Origin: Arachis hypogaea
Lineage: Eukaryota; Streptophyta; Magnoliopsida; Fabales; Fabaceae
DNA: 64,000 bases
Assembly (NCBI RefSeq): GCF_003086295.3
Contig: NC_092040.1
Span: 60,429,559 to 60,493,558, forward strand
Direction: 5' to 3'
Shown here in pieces: positions 8,833 through 20,473 of the stretch; positions within the stretch are counted from its first letter, which is position 1, and each line of letters begins with the position of its first letter. The position numbers and the translations under genes are program-made. The notes below the pieces were generated by a model. That model saw nothing but the letters and a program-made list of their open reading frames with translations. It was not told the origin of the DNA and did not search any database.

Positions 8833-10000
8833 GTAATCCTCTTTCTTGGACCTTTGTCAGGTCTCTTTCGGGATTACTTTTATAACTTATTTGTAGGAGA
8901 TCAACTTCGTTAGGTCGACCTCTTTCCAAGTTATTTTTGTAATCCTCTTTCTAGGACCTTTGTCAGGTCTCTTTCAGGGATTACTTTGATAACTTTTTAG
9001 TGGGAGGAGTCCGACTTGGTTATGTCGGTCTCCTTTAAGTTATTTTTTGTAGTCCTCTTTCTTGGATCTTTGTCAGGTCTCTTTCAGGGATTACTTTGAT
9101 AACTTTTTAGTGGGAGGAGTCCGACTTGGTTATGTCGGTCTCCTTTAAGTTATTTTTTGTAGTCCTCTTTCTTGGATCTTTGTCAGATCTCTTTCAGGGA
9201 CTACTTGTATAACATTTTAGTGATAGGAGTCCGATTTGGTTATGTCGATCTCCTTTAAGTTATTTTTTGTAGTCCTCTTTCTTGGATCTTTGTCAGATCT
9301 CTTTCAGGGACTACTTGTATAACGTTTTAGTGATAGGAGTCCGATTTGGTTATGTGGTCTCCTTTAAATTAATTTTTGTAGTCCTCTTTCTTGGATCTTT
9401 GTCAGATCTCTTTCAGGGACTACTTGTATAACTTTTTAGTAATAGGAGTCCGATTTGGTTATGTTGGTCTCCTTTAAGTCATTTTTTGTAGTCCTCTTTC
9501 TTGGATCTTTGTCAGATCTCTTTCAGGGACTACTTGTATAACTTTTTAGTGATAGGAGTCCGATTTGGTTATGTCGGTCTCCTTTAAGTTATTTTTTGTA
9601 GTCCTCTTTCTTGGATCTTTGTCAGATCTCTTTCAGGGACTACTTGTATAACTTTTTAGTGATAGAAGTCCGATTTGGTTATGTCGGTCTCCTTTAAGTT
9701 ATTTTTTGTAGTCCTCTTTCTTGGATCTTTGTCAGATCTCTTTCAGGGACTACTTGTATAACGTTTTAGTGATAGGAGTCCGATTTGGTTATGTGGTCTC
9801 CTTTAAAATATTTTTTGTAGTCCTCTTTCTTGGATCTTTGTCAGATCTCTTTCAGGGACTACTTGTATAACTTTTTAGTGATAGGAGTCCGATTTGGTTA
9901 TGTTGGTCTCCTTTAAGTCATTTTTTGTAATCCTCTTTCTTGGATCTTTGTCAGATCTCTTTCAGGGACTACTTGTATAACTTTTTGTTTTGGGCTAACT
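8833..10000 (+). repeat. About 11 copies of a 110-bp tandem repeat in the Tat1 3' region
   Basis: The landmark GTAGTCCTCTTTCTTGGATC recurs at 9049, 9159, 9269 and onward, with steps of 110 or 109 bases; variant first copies start at 8833 and 8939. Each unit contains nested inverted repeats: outer arms GTAGTCC/GGACTAC, inner arms GATCT/AGATC, and a second hairpin GGAGTCCGAC/GTCGGTCTCC. Tandem arrays in this position are known in Tat and Ogre elements and can seed satellites. 10001-10568 is a degenerate continuation with no gene. Confidence 0.9.
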
Positions 10001-10568
10001 TTGTTATGTCAGGCCCTTCTAAGTTAAAGTAATCCTCTTTAATAGGGTTGGCCACACCTCTTTCCAAGGTTTACTTATAACTTGATTTGACTTGGTTCGT
10101 TTCGACCAGTCCTTAAGTTATTATTTTAGCGATCTGTAAGACCTCGTTAGGTTCTTTTTTAGATCACTTTCGATAACTTCTTACATTATTCTGTGTTCAT
10201 CTTTTTCGATTTGTAGAAAGTGGTTGGCATCTTTAGATCATCCTTTGGGTGAATCGCGTTTTCACCTTTATCGGACGATTTATCTTTATCGTGGTCGTGC
10301 AGTGAAATTGTTTTTCACTTTCTGCCGACCTGTCGCTTTATAATCGGACGACGAATACTTCAGATTAATTCGTCTTGGATTCTTTGTAGAATATCTAAAT
10401 AGACTTTATTCAAAGAAAAAATGCAAATATATACGTGCGGGAATTTTCTTATCCCTTTAAGTCGGGCATGAGCTAGATCTCAACATAGTGCCTCATTAAG
10501 AAACCTTTTCAGGAAAAAGAGTGCATCAAATGATGAGATCTTTTGTCTTTTCTTGCTGTAGTACCTTC
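10001..10568. other. Tat1 non-coding stretch between tandem array and pol
   Basis: Diverged fragments of the array unit (AGTAATCCTCTTT near 10029) fade into AT-rich DNA. No gene or RNA is seen. The end of the integrase frame after its frameshift probably runs to about 10555. Confidence 0.5.
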
Positions 10569-11078
10569 TTAGGTTGCAGGCGTGCCATGACCTAGGAAGC
10601 TCTCGTCCATCGAGTTCAGACAGTCTGTAGTAGCCCATCCAAGTACTTTTACAACTCGGTAGGGTCCTTTCCAGTTTGTTGCCAGCTTTCCTTCTCCTGG
10701 TTGAGTTGTTCCAATATCATTTCGGATTAGGATGAGATCATTTTCTGCAAAACTTCTCGGCACTACCCTTTGATTATATCTGGAAGCCATTCGGCGCTTT
10801 AGAGCTTCTTCCCTGATCCGAGCTCTTTCTTGGATTTCGGGTAACAAGTCGAGCTCTTCTCTCTGAAGTTGGGAGTTTGCTTCCTCATTGTAGTGAACTA
10901 CTCTAGGCGGCCTTTCCTCAATCTCTACTGGAATCATCACCTCTATTCTGTATGCTAATCGAAAGGGGGATTCCTTCGTGGTAGAATGTGGCGTTGTTTG
11001 ATATGCCAATAGGACTTGTGGAAGCTCCTCCGCCCAGGCTCCCTTTGCGTCTTGTAATCTCCGTTTTAATCCGGCCAA
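10569..11078 (-). pseudogene. pol: Integrase C-terminal part (Tat1), separated by a stop codon
   Basis: MAGLKRRLQDAKGAWAEELP continues the integrase of the upstream frame; the two are in phase and separated by TAG at 11100-11102 where relatives read Gln in the NGQAEA motif. The segment contains LLAYQTTPHSTTKESPFRL and the late part NDLILIRND..NWKGPYRVVKVLG, the integrase C-terminal (GPY/F-like) domain. A second lesion near 10640 shifts the frame after VKVLG, so the native end (SWHACNLRRYY) is found in another frame down to about 10560. Integrase would insert the cDNA into the nuclear genome; this copy cannot make it. Confidence 0.85.
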
Positions 11079-11102
11079 TATGACTTTGTTAGCGGCTTCA
11101 GC

Positions 11103-14100
11103 CTATCCATTGGCTTGTGGATGTTCAACGGATGTGTACTGGTGCTTTATATTCAAGTCAGCCACTAGTTTTCTGAAGCCTGCATCTGTGAATTGAGTGC
11201 CATTGTCTGTGGTTATTGAATATGGAACTCCGAACCTTGTGACAATGTTTCTATATAAGAATTTCCGGCTTCTCTGAGCGGTGGCATTGGCTAGGGGTTC
11301 TGCCTTGATCCACTTTGTAAAGTAATCTACCTCTACTATGAGGAATTTAACTTGTCCTGATCCCTGTGGGAAGGGGCCGAGAAGATCGAGTCCCCATTTT
11401 GCAAACGGCCAAGGCGAGGTCACGCTAATGAGCTCTTCTGGCGGGGCGATGTGAAAGTTGGCATGTTTCTGACATGGTGGACATGTCTTTACAAATTCTG
11501 TAGCTTCTTTCTGTAGAGTTGACCAATAAAATCCCGCCCGGAGTACTTTTTTGGCGAGAGCTCGTGCTTCGAGATGATTGCCCCAAATGCCGCCGTGTAT
11601 TTCTTCTAGCACTTCCCTTGTGTTGGAGGTCCGCACGCATTTTAGTAAAGGTGTTGAGATTCCTCTTTTGTGCAGGATGTTGTTTATGATGGTGTAGTAC
11701 TGTGCCTCCCTTTTTAACCTCTTTGCCTCCTTTTCTTCTGCGGGGAGTGCTCCTGTTTTGAGATAGTTGATTATGGGGGTTATCCATCCTTGGTCCTGAC
11801 TTGTTATAGTCAGCACTTTTTCTTCTTCCGAGATTGACGGGTTTTGCAACATTTCCTGGATGAGGCTCCTATTGTTGCCCCCTGGTTTGGTGCTAGCTAG
11901 TTTTGAGAGTGCATCAGCTCGGGCATTTTGTTCGCGGGGTATGTGGCAGATTTTATACTCCCCGATTTGTCCGAGCTGTTCCTTGGTTTTATCCAAATAT
12001 TTTTCCATGGTTGGATCTTTAGCTTGGTAGCTCCCTGTTATTTGTAATGTGACCACTTGTGAATCACTATAAATGTTAAGTTTTTGAGCTCCGACCTCTT
12101 TAGCCAGCTTCAAACCAGCTAATAATGCTTCATATTTTGCCTGGTTGTTTGAGGCCGGGAACCCAAACTTGAGGGAGAGCTCAACTTGGGTTCCTTGGTC
12201 GCTTTCTATTATCACGCCTGTGCCACTTCCAGTTTTATTTGAAGAACCGTCCACATAAAGATTCAATTCTGTGGGGGTTTCTAGGGCATCTGTGAATTCT
12301 GCGATAAAGTCAGCCAGATACTGTGATTTGATGGCCGTCCGAGCTTCATATTGGAGGTCAAATTCTGACAACTCGACCGCCCATTGTAGAATTCTGCCTG
12401 CCAGATCTGTTTTCTGCAATATTCCTTTTATGGGCTGGTTAGTTCGAACCTTAATGGTGTGAGCCTGGAAGTACGGGCGGAGTCGTCGAGATGTTAGAAT
12501 GAGGGTATAGGCAAATTTTTCTATTTTCTGGTAGTTCAGCTCGGATCCCTGTAGCGCTTTGCTAATGAAGTAGACCGGTTGTTGCATATGTTCGTCTTCT
12601 CTGACTAGTGCTGAGGCTATTGCCTGGCTCCCTACTGTGAGATATAATATGAGCGGTTCTCCTTCTCGTGGTCGAGATAGGATAGGTGGCCGTCCTAAGA
12701 ACTCCTTGAAGTCTTGGAAGGCTTGCTCACATTCTGTCGTCCATTCGAACTGTTTTCCCTTTCTTAAAGTAGCATAGAAGGGGAGAGATCTTATCGCAGC
12801 TCCTTCTAGGAATCGGGATAGGGCGGCCAACCTCCCGTTGAGTTGTTGTACTTCTTTGACACAAGTTGGGCTCTTCATGTTGAGTATGGCTTGACATTTG
12901 TCTGGATTTGCTTTAATTCCCCTTTGTGTGAGCATGAAGCCTAAGAATTTGCCTGCTTCTACTGCGAAGGTGCATTTTGAGGGATTGAGCCGCATGTTGT
13001 GCTTCCTTATAGTGCAAAACACTTGAGTCAGGTCGGATAATAACATATCTTCGCTTTGTGTCTTTATCAACATGTCGTCCACATAAACTTCCATGATTTT
13101 TTCGATGTGATCTGAGAATACTTTATTCATTAACCTTTGATAAGTAGCTCCCCTGAGACCGAAAGGCATCACGATGTAGCAATAGTTTGCTTTCGGTGTT
13201 AGGAACGAGGTCTTTTCTTGATCTGGTGGATACATGGGGATTTGATTGTACCCCGTGTATGCATCCATGAACGAGAGATATTTGTATCCCAAGGAAGCAT
13301 CTACTAGAGCGTCAATACTTAGGAGTGGGTATGGATCTTTTGGACAAGCCTTGTTGAGATCGGTGTAATCGGTGCACATTCGCCACTTCCCATTTGATTT
13401 TTTCACCAAGACAACGTTGGCTAGCCATAGCGGGTATTTGACTTCTCTTATGAATTCGGCTTCCAGTAGTGCCTGTACTTGCTCGTCCACAGCTTGGGAT
13501 CGCTCTGGCCCAAGTTTTCTTCGTCTCTGCTGCACCGATCCAGATCCTGGGTAGACCGCCAACTTGTGACACATTAGCTTAGGGTCGATACTTGGCATGT
13601 CTGCGGCTTTCCACGCGAAGAGATCGACGTTATCTCGCAAGAATTGTATTGGTAATTCTTTTAAATCTCCTTTTAGGATTGTGCCGATATTGGTTGTTTT
13701 TTCCGGGGTGTCCCCGATCTGAATCTTTTCTATCTCGCCTTCTGGCTGGCGACGAAGTTCTTCGCGTCGATGAACTCCGCCCAGCTCAATTGTGTGGAAC
13801 TCTTCTCCTTTGCCTCTGAGGTTTAGGCTTTCGTTATAACAGCGACGTGCCGTCTTTTGGTCTGCTTTTATCGTGGCTATCCCTTTTAGGGTTGGAAACT
13901 TCATACATAGGTGTGGGGTCGAGACTATTGCGCCGAGTTGGTTGAGTTTTGTCCGTCCTATGAGAGCGTTGTAAGCTGAACTTACATCGACTATGATGTA
14001 GTCTATTTTGAGGGTCCTGGATTGGTCCCCTTTTCCGAAGGTTGTATGTAGTGGTATGTATCCGAGTGGTCGAACCGGGGTATCTCCTAGCCCAAACAGG

Positions 14101-14240
14101 CTGTTTGGATATGCTTTAAGTTCTTTTTCTTCCAAGCCGAGTTTATCAAAGGCTGTTTTGAATAAGATGTCGGCAGAACTCCCTTGGTCTATTAAGGTGC
14201 AGTGTAGGTTGGAGTTTGCCAATATGATGGTGATAACCAT
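11103..14240 (-). pseudogene. pol: Pol: protease, RT, RNase H, second RNase H and integrase core (Tat1)
   Basis: A 1045-residue frame; the Met at 14240 is internal, because the same frame continues upstream beyond TGA 14322-14324. Domains by residue: protease with D18 in LIDQGSSADIL (the usual T or G after Asp is Q, which may weaken it); RT with MCTDYTDLNKACPKD near 293 and YVDDM near 386; RNase H (500-640); a second RNase H with LYVDGSSNKTGSGTG near 663 and ARADALSKLAS near 773, the archaeal-type extra domain typical of the Tat lineage; integrase zinc site HGGIWGNH..CPPC near 883-921, and catalytic Asp in VDYFTKW (973) and TDNGTQF (1013). The frame ends at a TAG in the integrase (11100-11102). 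Confidence 0.92.
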
Positions 14241-14321
14241 GGGATCATCATGTCCTGTGATGATGCCAGATGCGTCCTCTTTAGTGAATGTAATTGCCGG
14301 AATGTTGAGTGCTTTCTCCTC

Positions 14322-15670
14322 TCATTCGACATGATATACTTCTTTGAGATATATTTTGCGAGAGAATTTGGAGATCCCACCTACTGTGAATCCACCGTGT
14401 ATCATGTGGACATGTCTTTCTGGTGTCCGAGGCGATCGTTCTGTTCGTTCGGTATCTTCATCCCTCCATCTCTTTCTTTGATCATCATCTCGGGTGACCA
14501 GGAATCGATCTAATTTTCCTTCTCTCACCAATTTTTCTATGATGTTTTTTAGGTCGAAGCATTCGTTTGTGGAGTGTCCTCGACTCGATGGTATTCACAA
14601 TATTCCTTTCGGTTTCCTCCTCCCCTTTTGCCTTTGAGTGATCGTGCTGGGGGGATTTTTTCCGTATGGCAGACTTCTTTGTATATCTCGACCAGGGATG
14701 CCCTGAGAGGGGTGTAGTTATGGTATTTTTTTATTTTCTCCCATTGTCGATCTTCTTTTCTTTTGGATTCCTTATCTTTGTCTCGGTAGGAGGCCCCCGA
14801 TTTTGAGGTTTCTCCTAACCAAGCGTTTTCCTCCATGTTGATATACTTTTCTGCCCGCTCCTGCACTTCGTCTAAGGAGGTCGGGTACTTTTTTGATATA
14901 GATTGGCTGAAAGGTCCCTCTCGTAGGCCATTGATGAGTCCCATGATGGCGGCCTCCGTTGGTAAACTTTGTATGTCCATGCATGTTTTGTTGAATCTCT
15001 CCATGTAGCTGTGGAGGCTCTCCCGATCTCCTTGCTTGATCCCTAGTAAACTGGGGGCGTGCTTGGCTTTATCTTTCTGAATGGAGAATCTGGCTAGGAA
15101 TTTTTCGGCTAAGTCATCAAAGCTTGAGATGGACTTCGGGGGTAGATTGTCAAACCATCAGATCGCTGTCTTTGTGAGAGTTGTTGGAAAAGCCTTGCAG
15201 CAAACAGCATCTGGGGCGTCGGTGAGGTACATTCTACTTTTGAAGTTGCTGAGGTGATGGTTGGGGTCTGTGGTGCCATCATACAGGGTCATATCCGGGA
15301 CTTTGAAGTCTTTGGAAATTTTGGTTTTCATGATTTTCCTAGTGAACGGGTCTTGCTCTTTGCGTGAATTTTCCTCGAGATTAGCTCGGGGGGCTTTTGA
15401 TTTGAGATCGGCTTCCAATTGCTGTAGTTTTTCTTCCAACTCCTGACGTCGCCGCACCTCTCTTTGGAGATCTCTTCCAATTTCCCGTTGTTATTGGGTT
15501 TCTTTTTCCAACTGTTGTAGGCGATCCAGGAGCGCTTCTATTGTCCCTGAATTTGGTGAGTCGTTGTCTTTGTTGGTTTCCGGAGTGTTTTGGGGCGTGA
15601 CACCCGCGTTTTTGTGCGGTGTTCGATCCTCCAGACCTGAATCGTGGTTGTTGTCATGGTCGTCCGCCAT
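14322..15670 (-). pseudogene. gag: Gag and linker to protease (Tat1), multiply broken
   Basis: The start is ATG 15668-15670 (MADDHDN), just after the primer site. Recognisable gag includes DMTLYDGTTDPNHHLSNFKS, MERFNKTCMDIQSLP and GLREGPFSQSISKKYPTSLD. Lesions: TAA near 15492, TGA at about 15159 just before WFDNLPP, a one-base loss near 14590 inside YHRV..H that shifts the frame, and TGA 14322-14324 that cuts the linker from the protease. The homologous Tat2 gag (33561-34850) reads through the first three sites, which fixes the lesions to Tat1. The Tat2 zinc-finger-like part YCKYHRIYGHPTNEC shows what was lost at the frameshift. Confidence 0.86.
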
Positions 15671-15690
15671 GGTGATGGGATGACTTCCAG

Positions 15691-15710
15691 GTTCCCTGGC
15701 AACGGCGCCA
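15691..15710 (-). other. Primer-binding site of Tat1 (tRNA-Asp type)
   Basis: On the minus strand TGGCGCCGTTGCCAGGGAAC directly follows the LTR end (one spacer base). It matches the 3' end of plant tRNA-Asp, CCCCGGCAACGGCGCCA, except for one base in the CCGGGG run. Confidence 0.7.
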
Positions 15711-15711
15711 A

Positions 15712-16254
15712 TGTTCCGAGGGTTACCTGAAACTGGAGGTCGATCTCGGGTGAGACCTTCTGTACTGGTCGGTGCTAACGTGTCCGGCTGGTAGGAGACG
15801 GCCGGAGCTGTTGTTGTCCGTCATGCTGGACTTGGTGGTGCTGATTCCTTTGTCCTCAGAGGGTGGGGGGTACCTGCAAGGGACTCCAATGCTTAAGTTA
15901 GCAAGGGTATTAAGCAGGTATTGAGTAGAATCAGAGTATGAGTTATACCTGGGTGGTCCAGTGTATTTATAATGGTGAGAAGTGACCTTTCTAGATAAGA
16001 TAAGTTGGTTATCTTATCTTATCTTATCTTATCTTTGGGTGAGGTCAGCTTATCTTCAACGGAACCGCCTTTATCTCTGTAGGCTGGGATTGCCTCTGGA
16101 TTTGGGTCGTGTTCCTCTATTTGGGCCCTTTATTGGGCTTTCCTATCGATTTGGCCGAGCTCTTTGAGAAGAGGTCGGATAGTCTGACCTGAAGAGGTCG
16201 GTTACCTTGTCACTAAACATCCCGGGTTGGTCGGCTCGACCCAGGGTATGAACA
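15712..16254 (-). repeat. 5' LTR of Tat1, 543 bp
   Basis: The tips are TGTTC and GAACA. The inner end sits one base from the primer site. TATTTATA at 15964-15971 is the promoter TATA box on the minus strand, and upstream of it an inverted GATAAG pair lies at 15993-16019. It is clearly related to, but diverged from, the Tat2 LTR at 33021-33519. Confidence 0.87.
15964..15971 (-). promoter_or_regulatory. TATA box of the Tat1 LTR
   Basis: TATAAATA on the minus strand in ACCATTATAAATAC, the same context as in the Tat2 LTR (33292). Confidence 0.6.
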
Positions 16255-16361
16255 GAAACCGAAACCCTACCTTGGCCGATTTCCAATATGCACAAACACC
16301 AAAAGCTTGGCTCCAACAAGCTTCCATCAAGCTCCAAACCACCAAAGCCAAACTAAAAGGC
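16255..16361. other. Remnant of the target sequence between Tat1 and Tat2
   Basis: This 107-bp stretch is unlike either Tat LTR. Removing Tat2 together with one ACAAC joins it to 34928-35793, which ends CTTACA and looks like an older LTR. No gene. Confidence 0.45.
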
Positions 16362-16366
16362 ACAAC
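16362..16366. repeat. Target-site duplication ACAAC, left end of Tat2
   Basis: ACAAC directly precedes the first bases of the Tat2 LTR (TTTCATG, where the intact LTR begins TGTTCATG) and is matched by ACAAC at 34928-34932 after the LTR end GGAACA. Confidence 0.65.
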
Positions 16367-16722
16367 TTTCATGCCCGGGGTCAAGCTGTACGACCCGGGC
16401 TGTTCGACGACAAATCGACCGACCTGTTCAGACCAGGACTACCTGACCTATTTTTAAAAGAGGTTGGCTAAACTGCTACAGAGGCCCAAAAAGGGCCCCA
16501 ACAGAGGAACACGACCCAAGTCCAAAGGCAGCCCAAGCCAAGAAAGATAAGGGCGGTTCCCCTAAAGATAAGATGATTTCACTCAAAGATAAGATAACTA
16601 TCTTATCTCTAGAAACGTCACTCTACACCATTATAAATGCGCTGTAGTACCCAGGTATAACTCATACTCTGATTCTACTAAAAACCTGCTCAATACCCTT
16701 GCTAACTTAAGCATCGGAGTCC
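16367..16722 (+). repeat. 5' LTR of Tat2, truncated at its 3' end
   Basis: Base-by-base similar to 33022-33381. It stops at TCCCTTG and is fused there to element B's protease sequence. The last 130 or so bases of the LTR, the primer site, gag and pol are gone. It retains the GATAAG palindrome and a mutated TATA box (TATAAATG at 16632). Confidence 0.85.
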
Positions 16723-18892
16723 CTTGTTATAGAAGGATAGCCATGTGCCTTAAACACAAGGTAGTCCCCATTCAATTGAAGGACTAATTCTCCTCTGTTA
16801 ACATCTATCACAGCTTCTGCTGTGGCTAAGAAAGGTCTTCCAAGGATGATGCATTCATCCTCCTCCTTCCTAGTGTCTAAGATTATGAAATCAGCAGGAA
16901 TGTAAAGGCCTTTAACCTTTACCAACATGTCCTCTACTAATCCATAAGCTTGTCTTACTGACTTGTCTACCAATTGTAATGAGAATAAGGCAGGCTGTAC
17001 CTTAATGATCCCTAGTTTCTCCATTACAGAGAGTGGCATAAGATTTATGCCTGACCCCAGGTCACACAGAGCCTTGTTAAAGGTCATGGTGCCTGTGGTA
17101 CAGGGTATTAAGAATTTACCAAGATCTTGTCTCTTTTGAGGTAAAGTTTTCTGAACCCATGTGTCTAGTTCACTAATGAGCAAGGGAGGTTCACCTTCCC
17201 AAGTCTAATTACCAAACAACATGGCATTCAGCTTCATGATGGCTCCTGCATATTGAGCAACTTGCTCTCCAGTTATATCTTCATCTTCTTCAGAGGAAGA
17301 ATAATCTTCAGAGCTCATGAATGGCAGAAGAAGATTTAATGGAATCTCTATGATCTCTATATGAGCCTCAGATTCCTTTAGGTCCTCAATAGGGAACTCC
17401 TTCTTGTTTGAGAGACGTCCCACGAGGTCTTCCTCACTAGGACTTTTGTCCTTCTCCTCCCTTGTGCATTCGGCCATATTGATTACATCAATGGCCTTGC
17501 ACTCTCCTCTCGGATTCTCTTCTGTATTGCTTGGGAGAGTACTGTGAGGAGTTTCAGTGACTTTCTTACTCAGCTGGCCCACTTGTGCCTCCAAATTTTT
17601 GATAGAGGACCTTGTTTCACTCATGAAACTTAAAATGGCCTTAGACAGATCAGAGACTAAATTTGCTAAATTAGAGGGGCTATGCTCAAAATTCTCTATC
17701 TGTTGCTGAGAAGATGATGGAAAAGGCTTGTTATTGCTTAGCCTGTTTCTTCCACCATTGTTAAAGCCTTGTTGAGGCTTTTATTGATCCTTCCATGAGA
17801 AATTTGGATGATTTCTCCATGATGAATTATAGGTGTTTCCATATGGTTCACCCATGTAATTTACTTCTGCTATTGCAGGGTTCTCAGGATCATAAGCTTT
17901 TTCAGAAGCTGCCTCTTTAGTACTGTTGGATGCATTTTGCCATCCATTCTGACTTTGAGAAATCATGTTGACTTACTGAGTCAACACTTTGTTCTGAGCC
18001 AATATGGCATTCAGAGCATCAATTTCAAGAACTCGCTTCCTCTGAGGCGTTCCATTATTCACGGAATTCCTCTCAGAAGTGTACATGAATTGGTTATTTG
18101 CAACCATGTCAATAAGTTCCTAAGCTTCTGTAGGCGTTTTCTTTAGGTGAATGGATCCACCTGCAGAGTGGTCCAATGACATCTTGGAAAACTCAGATAG
18201 ACCATAATAGAATATATCTAATATGGTCCATTCTGAAAACACGTTAGAAGGACACTTTTTGGTCATCTGCTTGTATCTTTCCCAAGCTTCATAGAGGGAT
18301 TCACCATCTTTTTGCTTGAAGGTCTGAACATCCACTCTAAGCTTGCTCAGCTTTTGAGGATGAAAGAATTTATCCAAGAAGGCTGTGACCAGCTTATCCC
18401 AGGAGTCCAGGCTATCTTTAGGTTGTGAGTCCAACCATGTTCTAGCTCTGTCTCTTACAGTAAAAGGGAAAAGCATGAGCCTGTAGACTTCAGGATCTAC
18501 TTCATTTGTCTTAACAGTCTCACAAATCTGCAAGAACTCAGTTAAAAACTTATAAGGATCTTCAGATGGAAGTCCATGAAACTTGCAGTTCTGTTGCATC
18601 AAAGCAACTAATTGAAGTTTCAACTCAAAATTGTTTGCTCCAATGCCTGGAATTGAGATGCTTCTACCATCAAACTTGGACGTAGGTTTGGTGAAATCAC
18701 CAAGCATCCTCCTTGCATTATTGTTGTTGGGTTCGGCTGCCATCTCCTTCTCGTGTTCGAAAATTTCAGAAAGGTTGCCTCTGGATTTAGCTTCTCTTGT
18801 TGTAATTTAGCTTCTCTTAGTTTCCTCTTCAGAGTCCTTTCAGGTTCAGGATCAGCTTCAACAAGAGTGTCTTTTTCCTTGTTCCTACTCAT
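16707..18892 (-). pseudogene. gag: Gag-protease of element B, 3' end fused to the Tat2 LTR
   Basis: The start MSRNKEKD at 18892 matches the starts of C, D and E (an in-frame ATG at 18997 lies in the leader). Gag: DFTKPTSKFDGRSISIPGIG, the retrotransposon gag core DSQPKDSLDSWDKLVTAFLD..ESLYEAWERYKQ, then EPYGNTYNSSWRNHPNFSW; protease: CDLGSGINLMPLSVMEKLG and IILGRPFLATAEAVIDV. Stops at about 18118 and 17972 are shared with copy C; others (near 17779 and 17204) are private to B. After GYPSIT the frame runs into Tat2 LTR sequence at 16722, so the last few residues (RDSDA) are foreign. Confidence 0.87.
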
Positions 18893-20448
18893 ATGAAAGA
18901 GAAGAGAAAAAGAAAAGGAAGAAGAATCCTCTATATCTGGACAAAGAGGATCCTTATTATTAGTAGAAGAAGAAAGGAATAAAAGTGGAGAATCCAATCA
19001 CAAGGGTGAGGATAGAGGCAGTAATTGTAGATGAAGAGAGGTGAAGAGAAGTGTTAGTAAATAAATAAATAAATAGAAGAAGAGAAGAGAGGGAGAATTC
19101 GAAAATAATTTTGAAAAAGTAGTTAATGATTTTTGAAAATTAAAGATAAGATATAATTAAAATTAAAATTTAAAACAATCAATTAATTTAAAAAGAATTT
19201 TGAAAAAGGGATGAGATATTTTCGAAAATTAGAGAGGGAAAAGTAGTTAGGTGGTTTTGAAAAAGATAAGAAACAAACAAAAAGTCAAATAGTTAGTTGA
19301 AAAAGATATTAAAGTCAAATTTGAAAAGATAAGAAGATAAGAAATTAGATAAGATATTTTGAAATCAAATTTTTGAAAAAGATAAAATTTTGAAAAATAT
19401 ATGATATAAAAGATAAGATAAAAATATATGATTAAAAAGATAGGATTGAAAAAGATTTAATTTTTAAAATTAAAATTAATTACTTAACTAACAAGAAACT
19501 AAAAGATAAGATTTTAGAATTTAAAGATTGAACCTTTCTTAACAAGAAAGTAACAAACTTCAAATTTTTGAATCAATCACATTAATTGTTAGTGTAATTT
19601 CAAAATTTTGAAATAAAATTAAGAAAAAGATTTTGAAAAAATATTTTGAAATTTTCGAAATTAATAAGATAAAAATGAAAAGGATTTGATTTGAAAAAGT
19701 TTTGAAGAGATAAGATTTTTAAAATTGAAAATTTGACTTGACTTGTAGGAAACAACTAATTTTTAAAAATTTTTGACCAAGTCAACCCAAAATTTCGAAA
19801 ATTTGGAGGGAAATAAGGAAAAGATATTTTTTTATTTTTGAATTTTTAATGAGGAGAGAGAAAAACATAAAAATGACTCATAACATGAAAATTATGAATC
19901 AAAACTCATGATGCATGCAAGAACACTATGAATGTCAAGATGAACACCAAGAACACTTTGAAGATTATAATGAACATCAAGAACATAATTTTGAAAAATT
20001 TTTGATGCAAAGAAAACATGCAATACACCAAACTTAGAAATCTTTAATGCATGGACTCTAACAAACGAAAAATGCATATGAAAAACAACAAACAACACAA
20101 AACAAGAAAACATCAAGATCAAACAAGAAGACTTGTCAAGAACAACTTGAAGATCATGAAGAACACCATGAATGCATGAATTTTCGAAAAATGCAAGAAA
20201 AATTTTTAAAGCATGCAATTGACACCAAACTTAAAAGTTGACTCAAGACTCAAGCAAGAAACACAAAATATTTTTTATTTTTATGATTTTATGATTTTTT
20301 TTGTATTTTTATTATTTTTTTCGAAAATATTCTTTAGAAAAACGAAAATAAAGAAAAAAATTTTTGAAACTTTTTTTGAAAACTTTTTGAAAAGAAAATT
20401 ACCTAATCTGAGCAACAAGACGAACCGTTAGTTGTCCATACTCGAACA
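18893..20448 (-). other. AT-rich leader of element B
   Basis: Between primer site and gag; no gene. It is composed of runs such as AAAGATAAGATTTT and TTTTGAAAAAG, with two copies of the TAAGTTTGGTGT word (minus strand; 20025-20036 and 20222-20233). The same leader structure is seen in C (26792-28335), D (47543-49056) and E (55751-57257). Confidence 0.7.
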
Positions 20449-20449
20449 A

Positions 20450-20467
20450 TCCCCGGCAACGGCGCCA
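20450..20467 (-). other. Primer-binding site of element B (tRNA-Asp)
   Basis: Plus-strand TCCCCGGCAACGGCGCCA is identical to my recollection of the 3' end of plant tRNA-Asp (GTC), so the minus-strand RNA would pair with it. In copy C it has decayed to CCCCAGCAACAGCGCCA (28337-28353). Confidence 0.8.
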
Positions 20468-20473
20468 AAAACT

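Larger units (their letters stand above)
5989..16254 (-). mobile_element. Tat1: Tat-lineage Ty3/gypsy element, 3' LTR missing
   Basis: On the minus strand it reads: 5' LTR (16254-15712), tRNA-Asp-type primer site, gag, protease, RT, RNase H, a second RNase H, integrase, then a long 3' non-coding region holding a 110-bp tandem array and an oppositely oriented accessory gene. That layout is characteristic of Tat/Grande/Retand elements. The left end is replaced by element A's LTR at 5988, so the Tat1 3' LTR must lie further left if it survives. At least four nonsense codons and two frameshifts make this copy non-functional. Confidence 0.88.

Noticed and set aside
8833..9200. Proof of compensatory evolution from the intermediate copy at 9049
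   Set aside because: Read in another phase, this copy is one of two identical hybrid units at the boundary between array types, so unequal exchange explains it without selection.
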